From Rhodobacteraceae bacterium QY30 (lineage in GTDB: Bacteria > Pseudomonadota > Alphaproteobacteria > Rhodobacterales > Rhodobacteraceae): 64,000 nucleotides of DNA. A model generated the notes under the pieces. That model ran no database searches, was not told where the DNA came from, and was given only the letters and a program-made list of their open reading frames with translations. This document shows positions 38,046 to 47,382 of the stretch, piece after piece. The position numbers and the translations under genes are program-made. The stretch is from the NCBI GenBank assembly GCA_002356635.1, contig CP023454.1:2216501-2280500 (forward strand). The letters are read 5' to 3'. Every line of letters starts with the position of its first letter. Positions within the stretch are counted from its first letter, which is position 1.

Positions 38046-39661
38046 CCGGACTTTCCCGGCGCGGGTGGGCCGGGCTCATGCTTGTTTCGCTTCTGACCTT
38101 CCTTCCCGGATTCTGGACCCTGCCCGTCACCGACCGGGATGAGGCGCGCTTTGTCCAGGCCAGCCGGCAGATGGTCGAAACCGGCGATCTGGTGGACATC
38201 CGCCTTGGGCAGGAAGCGCGGCTGAAGAAGCCGGCCGGCATCTACTGGCTTCAGGCCGCGGCGGCCGTCGCCAGTGGACAGGGAGCGGAAGCGCCGCTCT
38301 GGGTTCATCGCCTGCCCTCGCTGATCGGCGCCGCCCTTTCGGTTCTGCTGGTCGCCATCACCGGCGCGCCGCTGGTCGGGGCGCGGGCGGCAATGGGCGG
38401 GGCCGCGCTTCTGGCGGCGGGGCTGGTGCTGGGGGCGGAAGCGCGGATCGCCAAGACCGACGCGGTGCTTCTGGCGACGGTTCTTGCCGGTCAGGCGGTG
38501 CTGGCGCGGCTGCACATGGCCAGCACGCCGCAACGACCGTGGCTGGGCTACGCCTTCTGGCTTGCGGTTGCCGGTGCGGTGCTGATCAAGGGGCCCATCG
38601 GTCCCGCCGTCCTGGCCCTGACCGTCGCGCCCCTCGTCCTGATCCGGCGTGACCTGCGCTGGCTTGCACCGCTGGCCAACCCCGGCGCGATCCTTCTGGG
38701 GCTGGCTGTTGCGGCACCCTGGTTCGTGGCGATCACGCTGCGGGACGGGGCGGCGTTCTGGCAGGGGTCCGTCGGCGTGGACCTGCTGCCAAAGATTGCC
38801 GCCGGACAAGAAGGCAAGGGCGCGCCGCCCGGAAGCTACCTTGTGGCCCTGTGGATCACCTTCTGGCCGGCCAGCGCCCTTCTGGTGCTGGCATTTCCGG
38901 CGCTTTGGCGGGCGCGGGCATCGCGGCCGGTGCAGTTCCTCGGCGCTTGGGCGCTACCCTTCTGGATCCTGCTCGAAGCGGTGCCGACGAAGCTTCTGCA
39001 CTATCCGCTACCGGTCTATCCCGCTCTGGCGCTGGCCGCCGCCACCTATGGGCCGCAGGGGCTGGCGCAGGCCGGGCGTGGCCTGCGGCTGGCGGCGGGG
39101 GCGGCGCTTGTTCCCGGCCTGGTCTTTGGGGCGGCGATCCTTTGGGGCGCGCTTCACGTGGGAAGCACTGCGGCCGCGGTTCCCCTGGCGCTGGGGCTTG
39201 CTGCCGCCACCCTTCTGGCACTCGCCACGGGCCGGGCGATCGCGCTCCGCGCCACGGGCCGGCTGGTGCCTCTGGCGGTGCTGACGGGGACGGCATTGTT
39301 CATGGGTCTGTTTCCCGCACTGGCCCGGATCGACCTGCTTTGGCCCGGCCACCGCGCCGTGGCCGAAGCGCGGATGCGCGCCGGATCGGCGGGCTGCGCC
39401 GCACCGCGGCTGGTCGGCTGGGGCTATGGCGAGCCGTCGCTTCTGTGGCTGGGCGGGCGCGATACGCCGCTGATCCCCGCCGCTGCGGCCTTGCCGCCTG
39501 AGGTGCTGGCGCCCTGCACCTTCGTCCTTCACGCCGCCCAGGATAACCGCCCCACCACCCCCCCGCCCGGCTGCCGTGCCCTGTCGCGGCACGAAGGGCT
39601 GGCCATCGGCGCCGGCCGCTGGCTGCGCCTTGATCTTCTGGACTGCGGAGTTCCGCGATGA
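38042..39661 (+). CDS. ArnT-like (GT83) membrane glycosyltransferase
   Basis: Multi-pass membrane protein of 539 aa with about 11-12 helices. The first periplasmic loop contains TDRDEARFVQASRQMVETGD and the segment LKKPAGIYWLQAA, both hallmarks of GT83 (ArnT/4-amino-arabinose-transferase-like) enzymes that move sugars from undecaprenyl phosphate to lipid A or other acceptors. The start codon overlaps the leader ORF stop; a PAP2 phosphatase gene overlaps its end by 4 bp. Together these suggest lipid A or polyprenyl-phosphate remodelling. The sugar is not predictable. Confidence 0.85.
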   Translation: MTGLSRRGWAGLMLVSLLTFLPGFWTLPVTDRDEARFVQASRQMVETGDLVDIRLGQEARLKKPAGIYWLQAAAAVASGQGAEAPLWVHRLPSLIGAALSVLLVAITGAPLVGARAAMGGAALLAAGLVLGAEARIAKTDAVLLATVLAGQAVLARLHMASTPQRPWLGYAFWLAVAGAVLIKGPIGPAVLALTVAPLVLIRRDLRWLAPLANPGAILLGLAVAAPWFVAITLRDGAAFWQGSVGVDLLPKIAAGQEGKGAPPGSYLVALWITFWPASALLVLAFPALWRARASRPVQFLGAWALPFWILLEAVPTKLLHYPLPVYPALALAAATYGPQGLAQAGRGLRLAAGAALVPGLVFGAAILWGALHVGSTAAAVPLALGLAAATLLALATGRAIALRATGRLVPLAVLTGTALFMGLFPALARIDLLWPGHRAVAEARMRAGSAGCAAPRLVGWGYGEPSLLWLGGRDTPLIPAAAALPPEVLAPCTFVLHAAQDNRPTTPPPGCRALSRHEGLAIGAGRWLRLDLLDCGVPR

Positions 39662-40509
39662 GACACGAACGCCTCCCCTTCCCCGCCGAAATCCGCATCA
39701 CCCTGGCAGGCCCCGGTATCAGGGACACCCCGGCGCCCGCCGGGCCACCGGGCGCGCGCCTCCGCCTGCCCGCGCAAAGCCCGCTGTCCTGGACGATCAC
39801 TTTCGGCGTTCTGGTCCTTCTGGTCGCGGCCATCCTCGACCAGCCCGTCCGCGCCTATGCCCTGTCGCTTGACCCGGCGTTGCGCGGGCTGCTGCGCGCC
39901 TTCACCGCACCGGGGAACGCCGCCTGGCCGCTGGCGGGGGGACTGGCCGCGCTCGCGGGGCTATGGTGGATGATGCGCCGGGAAACGGGACGCAGCCTGG
40001 TGGCCCTGCGGCGCCTCCGCATCTGCGTCCTGTTCCTGATCACGGCCGTCGCGCTGAGCGGGGTGGCCGCAAGTCTGGCCAAGAACGTCATCGGACGCGC
40101 GAGACCCCTGACAGCCGACGGCGGAACCTTCCAGCTTTCCGTCCTGGCCTTCGAACCGGGCTGGGCCAGCTTTCCGTCCGGCCACGCGACGACCGCGACG
40201 GCGATGATGGTGTGCCTGGCGCTGATCTGGCCGCGCCACGGGCTGGGCTTCGCGGCGCTGGGACTGCTGATGGCGCTGACGCGTTGCCTGCTGGGGGTGC
40301 ACTGGCTGTCGGATGTGATCGCGGGCGTGGCGCTGGGGGTCGTGGCGACACTGGCGCTGCGGCGGCGGCTCGACGGTGGCAGGCGGCGGCCGCTGCTGCC
40401 CAGCGGGGCGGCAAGACTGTGCCGGCATGCCTTCGGGCGCGCCGCCGAGACCGCGCGGGTCCACATGACGGTGAACCTTGCGCCGATCCTCCGCCGCCAA
40501 CGGCTCTAG
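39658..40509 (+). CDS. PAP2-family phosphatase
   Basis: 283-aa membrane phosphatase with the three conserved blocks: KNVIGRARP, PSGH in WASFPSGHATTATA, and TRCLLGVHWLSDVIAG. Such enzymes dephosphorylate undecaprenyl pyrophosphate, phosphatidate, lipid A or similar substrates at the outer face of the inner membrane. Starts with an ATGA overlap on the ArnT-like gene. It converges on the M81 peptidase gene. A basic tail of about 60 aa follows the last helix. Confidence 0.88.
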   Translation: MRHERLPFPAEIRITLAGPGIRDTPAPAGPPGARLRLPAQSPLSWTITFGVLVLLVAAILDQPVRAYALSLDPALRGLLRAFTAPGNAAWPLAGGLAALAGLWWMMRRETGRSLVALRRLRICVLFLITAVALSGVAASLAKNVIGRARPLTADGGTFQLSVLAFEPGWASFPSGHATTATAMMVCLALIWPRHGLGFAALGLLMALTRCLLGVHWLSDVIAGVALGVVATLALRRRLDGGRRRPLLPSGAARLCRHAFGRAAETARVHMTVNLAPILRRQRL

Positions 40510-40537
40510 GGCTTTGGTCCAACCGCTGGCCCGTCGG

Positions 40538-42040
40538 TCAGAACCCCGCGCGGTCCAGCGGCCAGACCGGCCTGCGGACGCGGGTGTAGGGCCGAAGATG
40601 CGCCTGCGGCGTGGCCAGCGCGCCGGTATCGCAGACGATGACCTTGCCCGACACTGGCTCATAGGCGGCGCGGAAATGCTGCATCGACTTCACCACCAGG
40701 AAGCGCAGCTTGGACGGTTCGATCCCGAAGGCGCGGACCTGTTGCAGATCCAGCATCTGGCCCGACAGCGTGACGACCAGGATGTCGATCCCCGCGACGC
40801 GGAGCACCGCCGTCGGGCCGAAGCTGTGGGTGATGCCGCCCAGGATCGGGCCGTCGCCGGTGTAGGTGCCGTCCGACAGGTGGATCACCTGCCCCGTCAG
40901 CCGCAGCGGCCCTCCGCCGAAGGCCGGATCCTGCTTGCCGCCCAGGTCCAGCGTCACCTGATCCCCCACGCGGTGGCGGTGCAGGATCGCCGCCGCCTCG
41001 GGGTCGATCATTGGCGCGAAGGCACCGCCGACCGCCCCCGCCGCGATCAGCGCCGCCAGAAGCGCCGTCGCGTCCCCATAGGCCCCCGCCCCGGGATTGT
41101 CGGCAAAGTCGGCAATCACCAGGGGGCCCTGCGCGGCATCGAAGTCGCGGGCCTCGGCGGCGGCGGCGGCCGGGGTCAGGAAGTCGTTCGACACGCGGCC
41201 GCGCTGGTCCCAGATCGTTTCGGCCAACGCTTCCGCAATCGCGCGGGCCCGCGCCCCCGCGCCCGGAATGGCCGCGTCATGGGTGACCAGCACGGTCGGC
41301 CCGGCTTCCAGGATGTCGGCCTCGGCAAAACCCGCATTGATCGACACGGCCAGGATCCCTGGCTCGGCCTCGTGGTCGCGGGCACGGGCATAAAGTGCCG
41401 CGGTCTCGGGCACGTCGGTGCGCCCGGCGTTGGCTTCGTCAAGCATGGGGCGATGCGCGCGCCAAGTCACGGGCAGGATGTCTCCCCGCATGGCCGCATC
41501 CAGAAGCCGCCCGGCGTGGCGGCCGGTTTCGCGCATGTCGACATGCGGGTAGGTCTTGTAGCTGACGAAGATCTGCGCCCGCTCCACCATCTGCGGCGTC
41601 GCCATCGCATGCAGGTCCAGCGTCACGGCGATGGGCAGGTCCGGCCCCACGATGGCGCGCAGGCGGCCCAGAAGCTCGCCCTCGCCATCCTCGCAGAACA
41701 CCGGCACCATCGATCCATGCAGCGCCAGCAGGATCCCGTCGAGCGTGTCGCGATGTTCGCGCGCGCCGTCGCAGATCAGCCCGGCGATGTGATCGAACGC
41801 CTCGCGCGCCACGCGGGCGCCGGGGGTGGCGTGGGCTGAGACGGTATGGGTGATCCGCCAGCCCGCCGCGCGGCCCGCGTCCAGAAAGCCGGCCAGTTCC
41901 TCGTTCACGTCGCCGAACCGGTCCATCGCGGCCTGGCCCTGGTCCAGCACGTCGTCGCGGAAGTCCTGCAGGGTGGTTTCGCCCTTCTTGAAGGTGTTGC
42001 TTTCATGGACGAAGGCGCCGGTCAGTACGTGGAAGGACAT
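40538..42040 (-). CDS. M81-family metallopeptidase (MlrC-like)
   Basis: 500-aa cytoplasmic enzyme of the MlrC/microcystinase C family. It opens with FHVLTGAFVHESNTF, contains ALHGSM and VTLDLHAMATPQM (metal-site region), KTYPHVDMRETG, FADNPGAGAYGDAT, and ends with the C-terminal MlrC domain. MlrC of microcystin degraders cleaves linear peptides that contain D- and unusual amino acids; many related genes sit beside peptide ABC transporters. Here it is the last gene of the rpiR-dpp operon. ATG at 42040 is the conserved start; the gene begins 12 bp after the ATPase stop. Confidence 0.88.
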   Translation of the reverse strand: MSFHVLTGAFVHESNTFKKGETTLQDFRDDVLDQGQAAMDRFGDVNEELAGFLDAGRAAGWRITHTVSAHATPGARVAREAFDHIAGLICDGAREHRDTLDGILLALHGSMVPVFCEDGEGELLGRLRAIVGPDLPIAVTLDLHAMATPQMVERAQIFVSYKTYPHVDMRETGRHAGRLLDAAMRGDILPVTWRAHRPMLDEANAGRTDVPETAALYARARDHEAEPGILAVSINAGFAEADILEAGPTVLVTHDAAIPGAGARARAIAEALAETIWDQRGRVSNDFLTPAAAAAEARDFDAAQGPLVIADFADNPGAGAYGDATALLAALIAAGAVGGAFAPMIDPEAAAILHRHRVGDQVTLDLGGKQDPAFGGGPLRLTGQVIHLSDGTYTGDGPILGGITHSFGPTAVLRVAGIDILVVTLSGQMLDLQQVRAFGIEPSKLRFLVVKSMQHFRAAYEPVSGKVIVCDTGALATPQAHLRPYTRVRRPVWPLDRAGF

Positions 42041-42051
42041 GGAACTGACTT

Positions 42052-42999
42052 TCAAAGCGGGTGAAAACAGGCGACGGGGTGATCCTCGCCCGCCGAAAGG
42101 GCGGGAATGTCGCGGCGGCAAAGGTCGCTGGCGCGTGGACAGCGACCGGCAAAGGCGCAGCCCGGCGGCAGGCTGAAGGGGCTGGGGATTTCCCCGGCCA
42201 GGGGCGCGATGGCGCGCCGGCGGGACGGATCGGGCGCAAAGCCGCTGTCGATCAGCGCGCGGGTATAGGGGTGGCGCGGTGCCGCGTCGGCGCGGTCCAG
42301 CACCTCGACCACCGCGCCCAGGTACATGACCACGATCCGGTCGCAGAAGTAGCGCACAAGGCCCAGGTCGTGGCTGATGAACAGGTAGGTCAGGCCCATC
42401 CGGTCACGCAGGCCCGACAGAAGGTCGATGATCTGCGCCTGGATCGAGACGTCGAGCGAGGCGGTCGGCTCATCCAGCACCACGAAGGCCGGCGAAAGCG
42501 CCAGCGCCCGCGCGATGCCGACCCGTTGGCGCTGGCCGCCCGACAACTGGTGCGGGTGGCTGCCCAGCATCGCCGGCGGCAGGCCCACCGCCGCCAGCAT
42601 TGCGGCCAGCCGGTCCTGCGTCACCGCCTGGCCCTGGACCACGAAGGGCTCGGCCAGCACCTCGGCCAGAGTGTAGCGCGGATCCAGCGACGAATAGGGA
42701 TCCTGGAACACCATCGCCATCCGCCGCCGCGCCGCACGAAGCGCGGCGGGCTTCAGCGCGGTCAGGTCGGTGCCGTCGAACCGGACGCGGCCCGAGGTCG
42801 GTTCGATCAGCCGCAGGACCAGCCGCGCCAGCGTGGACTTGCCGCAGCCGCTTTCGCCGACGACGCCCAGCACCTCGCCCCGGGCGATGTCCAGCGAGAC
42901 GTCGCGGACGGCCATCATGCTGCGCGGCGCCTTCAGGAAGCCACCGCCGGTGTCGAAGCGGCGCGACAGGCCCTGGATGCGGATCAGGGGCTCGCTCAT
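42052..42999 (-). CDS. Oligopeptide ABC transporter ATP-binding protein (DppF-like)
   Basis: 315-aa ATPase. Walker A GESGCGKST, Q-loop, signature LSGGQRQRVGIARAL, Walker B FVVLDEPTASLD, plus the C-terminal oligopeptide/dipeptide domain GCAFAGRCPRASDLCRR, with cysteines for a possible [4Fe-4S] cluster as known in DppD/DppF. Start MSEPLIRIQG overlaps the DppD-like gene by 4 bp. Confidence 0.93.
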   Translation of the reverse strand: MSEPLIRIQGLSRRFDTGGGFLKAPRSMMAVRDVSLDIARGEVLGVVGESGCGKSTLARLVLRLIEPTSGRVRFDGTDLTALKPAALRAARRRMAMVFQDPYSSLDPRYTLAEVLAEPFVVQGQAVTQDRLAAMLAAVGLPPAMLGSHPHQLSGGQRQRVGIARALALSPAFVVLDEPTASLDVSIQAQIIDLLSGLRDRMGLTYLFISHDLGLVRYFCDRIVVMYLGAVVEVLDRADAAPRHPYTRALIDSGFAPDPSRRRAIAPLAGEIPSPFSLPPGCAFAGRCPRASDLCRRDIPALSAGEDHPVACFHPL

Positions 43000-43967
43000 C
43001 CGGCCTCCGGCAACATGTGCAGACAGGCGGCGCGCCCTGCCCCCGCAGCGCCTCGCGGGGCCAGGGGCGGCACCTGCGCGGCGCAGTCGGGCGTGGCACG
43101 GGCGCAGCGCGGGTGGAACCGGCAACCGGACGGAAAAGCGCGGGCCGAGGGAACGACGCCCGGGATGCCGCGCAGGCTGCCCGGGGCCATGCCGTCCTGC
43201 GGGATGCAGCCGATCAGGGCCGCGGTATAGGGATGGGCGGGCGCGGCGAAGATCGGACCCACCGCGCCGTCTTCGGCCAGCCGTCCGGCATACAGCACCG
43301 CGACGCGGTCGCAGACCTGCGCCACGACGCCCATGTCGTGGGTGATCAGCAGCAGGCCCATGCCCCGTTCGCGCACCAGCCCGCCCAGGATCTGGATGAT
43401 CTGCGCCTGCACCGTCACGTCAAGCGCGGTGGTCGGTTCATCCGCAATGATCAGGTCCGGCTCCCCGGCCAGGGCCATTGCGATGACGATCCGCTGTTTC
43501 ATCCCGCCCGACAGCTGGTGCGGCCAGGCCTCGGCCACCGCCGCCGCTTCGGGGATGCGCAGTTGCGTCATCAGATCGACCGTCCGCGCCCGTGCCGCCG
43601 CCTTCGACAGGCCCAGATGCAGCCGCGAGACCACGTCGATCTGTTCACCCACCCGCTGCACCGGATCCAGCGCCGTCATCGGGTTCTGGGTGACAAAGCC
43701 GATGCGCCGCCCCCGCAGCCCGCGCCGCTCGGCCTCGGACATGCGGGCCAGGTCGCGGCCGTCAAAGTACACCGCCCCCCCGGTGACGCGCCCGCCGATC
43801 AGCGGCAACAGCCCCATCGCCGCCGTCGCCGTCAGCGACTTGCCCGAGCCGCTTTCCCCCACCAGCCCAAGGATCTGCCCCCGCTCGACCGACAGGCTGA
43901 CCCCGTCCAGAAGCCTGAGCGCGCCGATGGCGACCGAAAGGTCCGTAACCTGAAGCAGCGCGGTCAT
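42996..43967 (-). CDS. Oligopeptide ABC transporter ATP-binding protein (DppD-like)
   Basis: 323-aa partner ATPase. Walker A GESGSGKS, LSGGMKQRIVIAMAL, Walker B LIIADEPTTALDVTVQAQI and the C-terminal cysteine-containing segment CRFHPRCARATPDC. Overlaps its neighbours by 4 bp at both ends. Works with the DppF-like subunit to drive peptide uptake. Confidence 0.93.
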   Translation of the reverse strand: MTALLQVTDLSVAIGALRLLDGVSLSVERGQILGLVGESGSGKSLTATAAMGLLPLIGGRVTGGAVYFDGRDLARMSEAERRGLRGRRIGFVTQNPMTALDPVQRVGEQIDVVSRLHLGLSKAAARARTVDLMTQLRIPEAAAVAEAWPHQLSGGMKQRIVIAMALAGEPDLIIADEPTTALDVTVQAQIIQILGGLVRERGMGLLLITHDMGVVAQVCDRVAVLYAGRLAEDGAVGPIFAAPAHPYTAALIGCIPQDGMAPGSLRGIPGVVPSARAFPSGCRFHPRCARATPDCAAQVPPLAPRGAAGAGRAACLHMLPEAG

Positions 43968-44818
43968 GGCCGGCCCTGCAGGCGGTTGCGGATGTCCAGT
44001 TCGGCAATCAGTGCATCACCGAACAGGTTGATCGCCACCACCGTCACGGCGACCGTCAGGCCGGGAAAGACGATGATCCAGGGCGCCTTGAACACCAGCG
44101 CGGATCCGGCCGACATCATGCCCCCCCAGCTGGGCACAGGGGGCTGCGCGCCCAGGCCGAAGAAGCCAAGCGTCGCCTCCAGGATGATGGCGTCGCCCGT
44201 GGCCAGCATGGCGCTGACCAGGACCGGCGCCAGGGCATTGGGCAGAAGGTGCCGGAACAGGATATGGCCGTCCGAGGCCCCGAGCGACCGCGCCGCCTCG
44301 ATGAAGGTTTCACCCTTCAGGGTCAGGATCTGGGCGCGGGTCAGCCGGGTGAACTGCGCCAGGTACGCCACGCTGATCGCCACCATCGTGCCCGTGGTGC
44401 CTGGCCCGATGATGGCCACAAGGATCAGCGCGATGAGGATTTCGGGGAAGGACCAGGTCAGATCGACCGCCACCGTCACCACGCGGTCGAACCACCCGCC
44501 GAACCAGGCCGCCGCCGCGCCCAGCGTCATCCCCGAGACGACGGACAGGAAGATGGCGATGCCGCTCACGGACAGGGACGTGCGGGCCCCGTAGATCAGG
44601 CGGGTCAGCAGGTCGCGGCCGAATTCGTCGGTTCCCAGCCAGTGCGTCCGTGACGCCGGCTGGTAGGCTTCGCGCAGGGACTGGACGTCGTAGGCATAGG
44701 GCGTCAGAAGCGGGGCGCAGACCGCAGCCAGGATCACCAGCGCCAACCAGCCGCCGGCCAGCGCGCCCACGGGCCGGCCAAGCGCGCGCACCGGCGCGGG
44801 ACGGGCGACGGCACTCAT
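43964..44818 (-). CDS. Peptide ABC transporter permease (DppC-like)
   Basis: 284-aa inner-membrane permease with an N-terminal OppC domain (THWLGTDEFGRDLLTRLIYGARTSL), six helices and the EAA loop EAARSLGASDGHILFRHLLPN. Start MSAVARP overlaps the DppB-like stop (ATGA); a longer in-frame start lies inside the upstream gene. Confidence 0.92.
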   Translation of the reverse strand: MSAVARPAPVRALGRPVGALAGGWLALVILAAVCAPLLTPYAYDVQSLREAYQPASRTHWLGTDEFGRDLLTRLIYGARTSLSVSGIAIFLSVVSGMTLGAAAAWFGGWFDRVVTVAVDLTWSFPEILIALILVAIIGPGTTGTMVAISVAYLAQFTRLTRAQILTLKGETFIEAARSLGASDGHILFRHLLPNALAPVLVSAMLATGDAIILEATLGFFGLGAQPPVPSWGGMMSAGSALVFKAPWIIVFPGLTVAVTVVAINLFGDALIAELDIRNRLQGRP

Positions 44819-45741
44819 TCCATCGCCGCCCGGACCCGCGCGTCCATCATCGCCTGAAGGATGTCGCCCAGGAGCGTGCCCAGCATCACCGCCATCGCCA
44901 GCATCAGGAGGCACGCCTGGACGACCGGGTAATCATGCTGGCCAAGCGACTTGATCAGGAGCGTGCCCAGCCCCGCCCGGGCAAAGACCACCTCGACCGT
45001 GACTGCCCCTCCCAGGATCCAGCCGATCCGCAGCGCCAGGATCGTGACCACCGGGATCAGCGCATGGCGCAGCACGTGGAGCAGCTGGATGCGCAGCGGC
45101 GACAGGCCCTTGGCGTGCAGGAGCGTGACGAAATCTCGCCCCGCCGCCTCGATCATCGAGACGCGGGTGATCCGCGCCACCAGCGCCGTGCCGCCCAGGC
45201 CGATGGTCAGGACCGGCAGCACCAGGGCGGCCGCGTTGCGCGCGCCCGACACCGGAAACCACCCCAGCCAGACGGAAAACACCAGCATCAGGATCAGCCC
45301 CAGCCAGAAGCTGGGCAGCGTCGATCCCAGCAGGACGCCGCCCATCACCAGCCGGTCCGGCCAGCGGTCGCGGTTCAGCGCGGCGACGATGCCAAGGCCC
45401 ACCCCCATCACGGTCGAGAACAGCAGCGCCAGCCCGCCCAGCCGCAGGGAATGCGGCAGGGCCTGCGCGATCAGGTCGGCCACCGGTCGGCGCGCCACGA
45501 TGGCCGTGCCCAGATCGCCCTGCAGCACCTTTCCCAGCCACAGCCCGTACTGCACCGGCAAGGGCCGGTCGAGCCCGTAGCGCGCCTCCATCTCGGCCCG
45601 CGCGCCGGGGGATGACCCGACCTTCAGAAGGTTGTCGACCGGGTCGCCGGGAATGAAATGCAGGATGCCGAAAATGATGACGGAGACGGCCAGGAACACC
45701 GGCACAAGCATCAGGATCCGACGGATCAGATAGGACAACAT
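44815..45741 (-). CDS. Peptide ABC transporter permease (DppB-like)
   Basis: 308-aa permease beginning MLSYLIRRILMLVPVFLAV, with FIPGDPVDNLL, RYGLDRPLPVQYG and the EAA loop LHAKGLSPLRIQLLHVLRHALIPV. Six helices. Lies 28 bp after the substrate-binding protein gene. Confidence 0.93.
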   Translation of the reverse strand: MLSYLIRRILMLVPVFLAVSVIIFGILHFIPGDPVDNLLKVGSSPGARAEMEARYGLDRPLPVQYGLWLGKVLQGDLGTAIVARRPVADLIAQALPHSLRLGGLALLFSTVMGVGLGIVAALNRDRWPDRLVMGGVLLGSTLPSFWLGLILMLVFSVWLGWFPVSGARNAAALVLPVLTIGLGGTALVARITRVSMIEAAGRDFVTLLHAKGLSPLRIQLLHVLRHALIPVVTILALRIGWILGGAVTVEVVFARAGLGTLLIKSLGQHDYPVVQACLLMLAMAVMLGTLLGDILQAMMDARVRAAME

Positions 45742-45769
45742 GCCGGTGCTTCCTGGCCTTCCCGCGCCG

Positions 45770-47347
45770 TCAGTCCTTCACCTCCATGTCCATGATCGCG
45801 ACCGAGGCGAGGCCCGGCGCGTTGATCTTCTCGGGCAGGACCAGGCGTTCGGTGTTGTAGGCCACCGCGTCGACCGGCTGGTAGATCGGCGCCATCGGGA
45901 ACTGGGTCAGGACATATTCATGATAGGCTGTGAAGTTCGCCACCCGTTCCTCCATGTTCTTCGCGCCCGTCATCGCGGCCTTGCGCAGCTCTTCGGCCTT
46001 GGGGTCGTTGAACATCGAGACGTTCGGATAGCCCAGCCGGTCGCCCCCGAAGAACCAGTCGACGATGTCGGCATTGTCCCAGTTGTAGGACCGCACGGCC
46101 AGCTGCTGTTCGCCGGTCTTGTACTGGTCGCGGATCATCGAGCTGTCGAAGGTGGTAATCTCGGCCTCGATCCCCACGGCCTTCAGCTGCGCCTGCACCA
46201 CTTCGGTCAGGCGGCGGAAGATGCTGTCGCCTTGCGTCCAGAGGCTGACCTTCAGCGGCTGGCCATCCTTCATGCGGACGCCGCCGTCGCCCATCTTCCA
46301 GCCGGCCTCATCCAGGAGCGCCGCCGCGCGGGCCGGGTCGTACTTGATCTTCGCGCTGTCGGCGACGTTGCCTTCGGGCAGGGCCGAAATCAGGAAAGTG
46401 TTAGCCACCGCCCCCACGCCGCCGAAGACCGAGGCCAGGATTTCCTCCTGGTTGATCGCCTTCGCCGCCGCCTCGCGCACCTTGATGTCGTCGAAGGGCG
46501 CCTTGGTCACGTTGATCGGCATGTAGTAGACGTCCTGCCCCGGCATGGTCAGCACCGCCAGGTTCGCCTCTTTCTTCACCTCGGCCATCAGGTCCGCCGG
46601 AACGCCCAGCAGCATGTCCACGCCGCCGGTCTTCAGTTCCAGGAAGGCGGTCGAATCCTCGGCAATCTCGCGGAAGGTGATCTTGGCGATCTTGGCCGGG
46701 CCCTGGTTCCTGGCCAGCGGCGCGCCCCAGGTGTAGTCGTCGTTCCGCACCAGGACGGTTTCCTGGCCCACGGTGAAGCTGTCCAGCTTGAAGGGGCCGG
46801 TGCCGTAGACTTCGGTCACGCCATAGTTGTCGCCCAGTTCCTTGAACGATTTCGGCTCGATCACCGACATGTAGCTCGAGGACAGGTTGTACAGCAGGTT
46901 CGGCTCGGGCCGCGACATCACGAACTTCACCGTGTGATCGTCGATCACCTCGACCTTCGACACGGCTTCCGACATGTAGGCGTTCTCGCTGGCCTTGAAG
47001 AGATCCAGCCAGTCGGCAACGGTCTGGGCGTTGAAGGGTTCGCCGTTGTGGAAGGTGACACCCTGCTTCAGCTTGAAGGTCCAGGACATGCCGTCGGGCG
47101 CCTCTTCCCAGCTTTCGGCCAGCCAGGGATGGAAGGACAGGTCGGCCGCCTGGCTGACCAGGCGATCGAAGATCAGCGTCGTCGCCTTGTTCAGGTTGTT
47201 GGCCTTGATCGGGTTGTAGGTGGGCGCGCCCACCTCGCTGGTGTTCAGCACGAACACCGCCTCCTGCGCCGTGGCGGACTGCCCGGCCAGCAGCGCCGCA
47301 AGGCTGACGGTGGCGCAAAGCAGGGTCTTGCGAAATGAATAGGTCAT
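45770..47347 (-). CDS. Peptide ABC transporter substrate-binding protein (SBP family 5)
   Basis: 525-aa periplasmic protein with a signal peptide of about 27 residues (hydrophobic LLCATVSLAALLAG, cleavage near SATAQ). It contains the family-5 segment DLSFHPWLAESWEEAPDGMSWTFKLKQGVTFHNGEPF. Such proteins bind di/oligopeptides, nickel, haem or opines; the ligand cannot be read. ATG at 47347 follows AGAGAGG. First transport gene of the operon, 35 bp after the RpiR regulator. Confidence 0.93.
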   Translation of the reverse strand: MTYSFRKTLLCATVSLAALLAGQSATAQEAVFVLNTSEVGAPTYNPIKANNLNKATTLIFDRLVSQAADLSFHPWLAESWEEAPDGMSWTFKLKQGVTFHNGEPFNAQTVADWLDLFKASENAYMSEAVSKVEVIDDHTVKFVMSRPEPNLLYNLSSSYMSVIEPKSFKELGDNYGVTEVYGTGPFKLDSFTVGQETVLVRNDDYTWGAPLARNQGPAKIAKITFREIAEDSTAFLELKTGGVDMLLGVPADLMAEVKKEANLAVLTMPGQDVYYMPINVTKAPFDDIKVREAAAKAINQEEILASVFGGVGAVANTFLISALPEGNVADSAKIKYDPARAAALLDEAGWKMGDGGVRMKDGQPLKVSLWTQGDSIFRRLTEVVQAQLKAVGIEAEITTFDSSMIRDQYKTGEQQLAVRSYNWDNADIVDWFFGGDRLGYPNVSMFNDPKAEELRKAAMTGAKNMEERVANFTAYHEYVLTQFPMAPIYQPVDAVAYNTERLVLPEKINAPGLASVAIMDMEVKD

Positions 47348-47382
47348 GTCTGGTCCTCTCTGTTGGCCTTTTGGCTCTTTGG

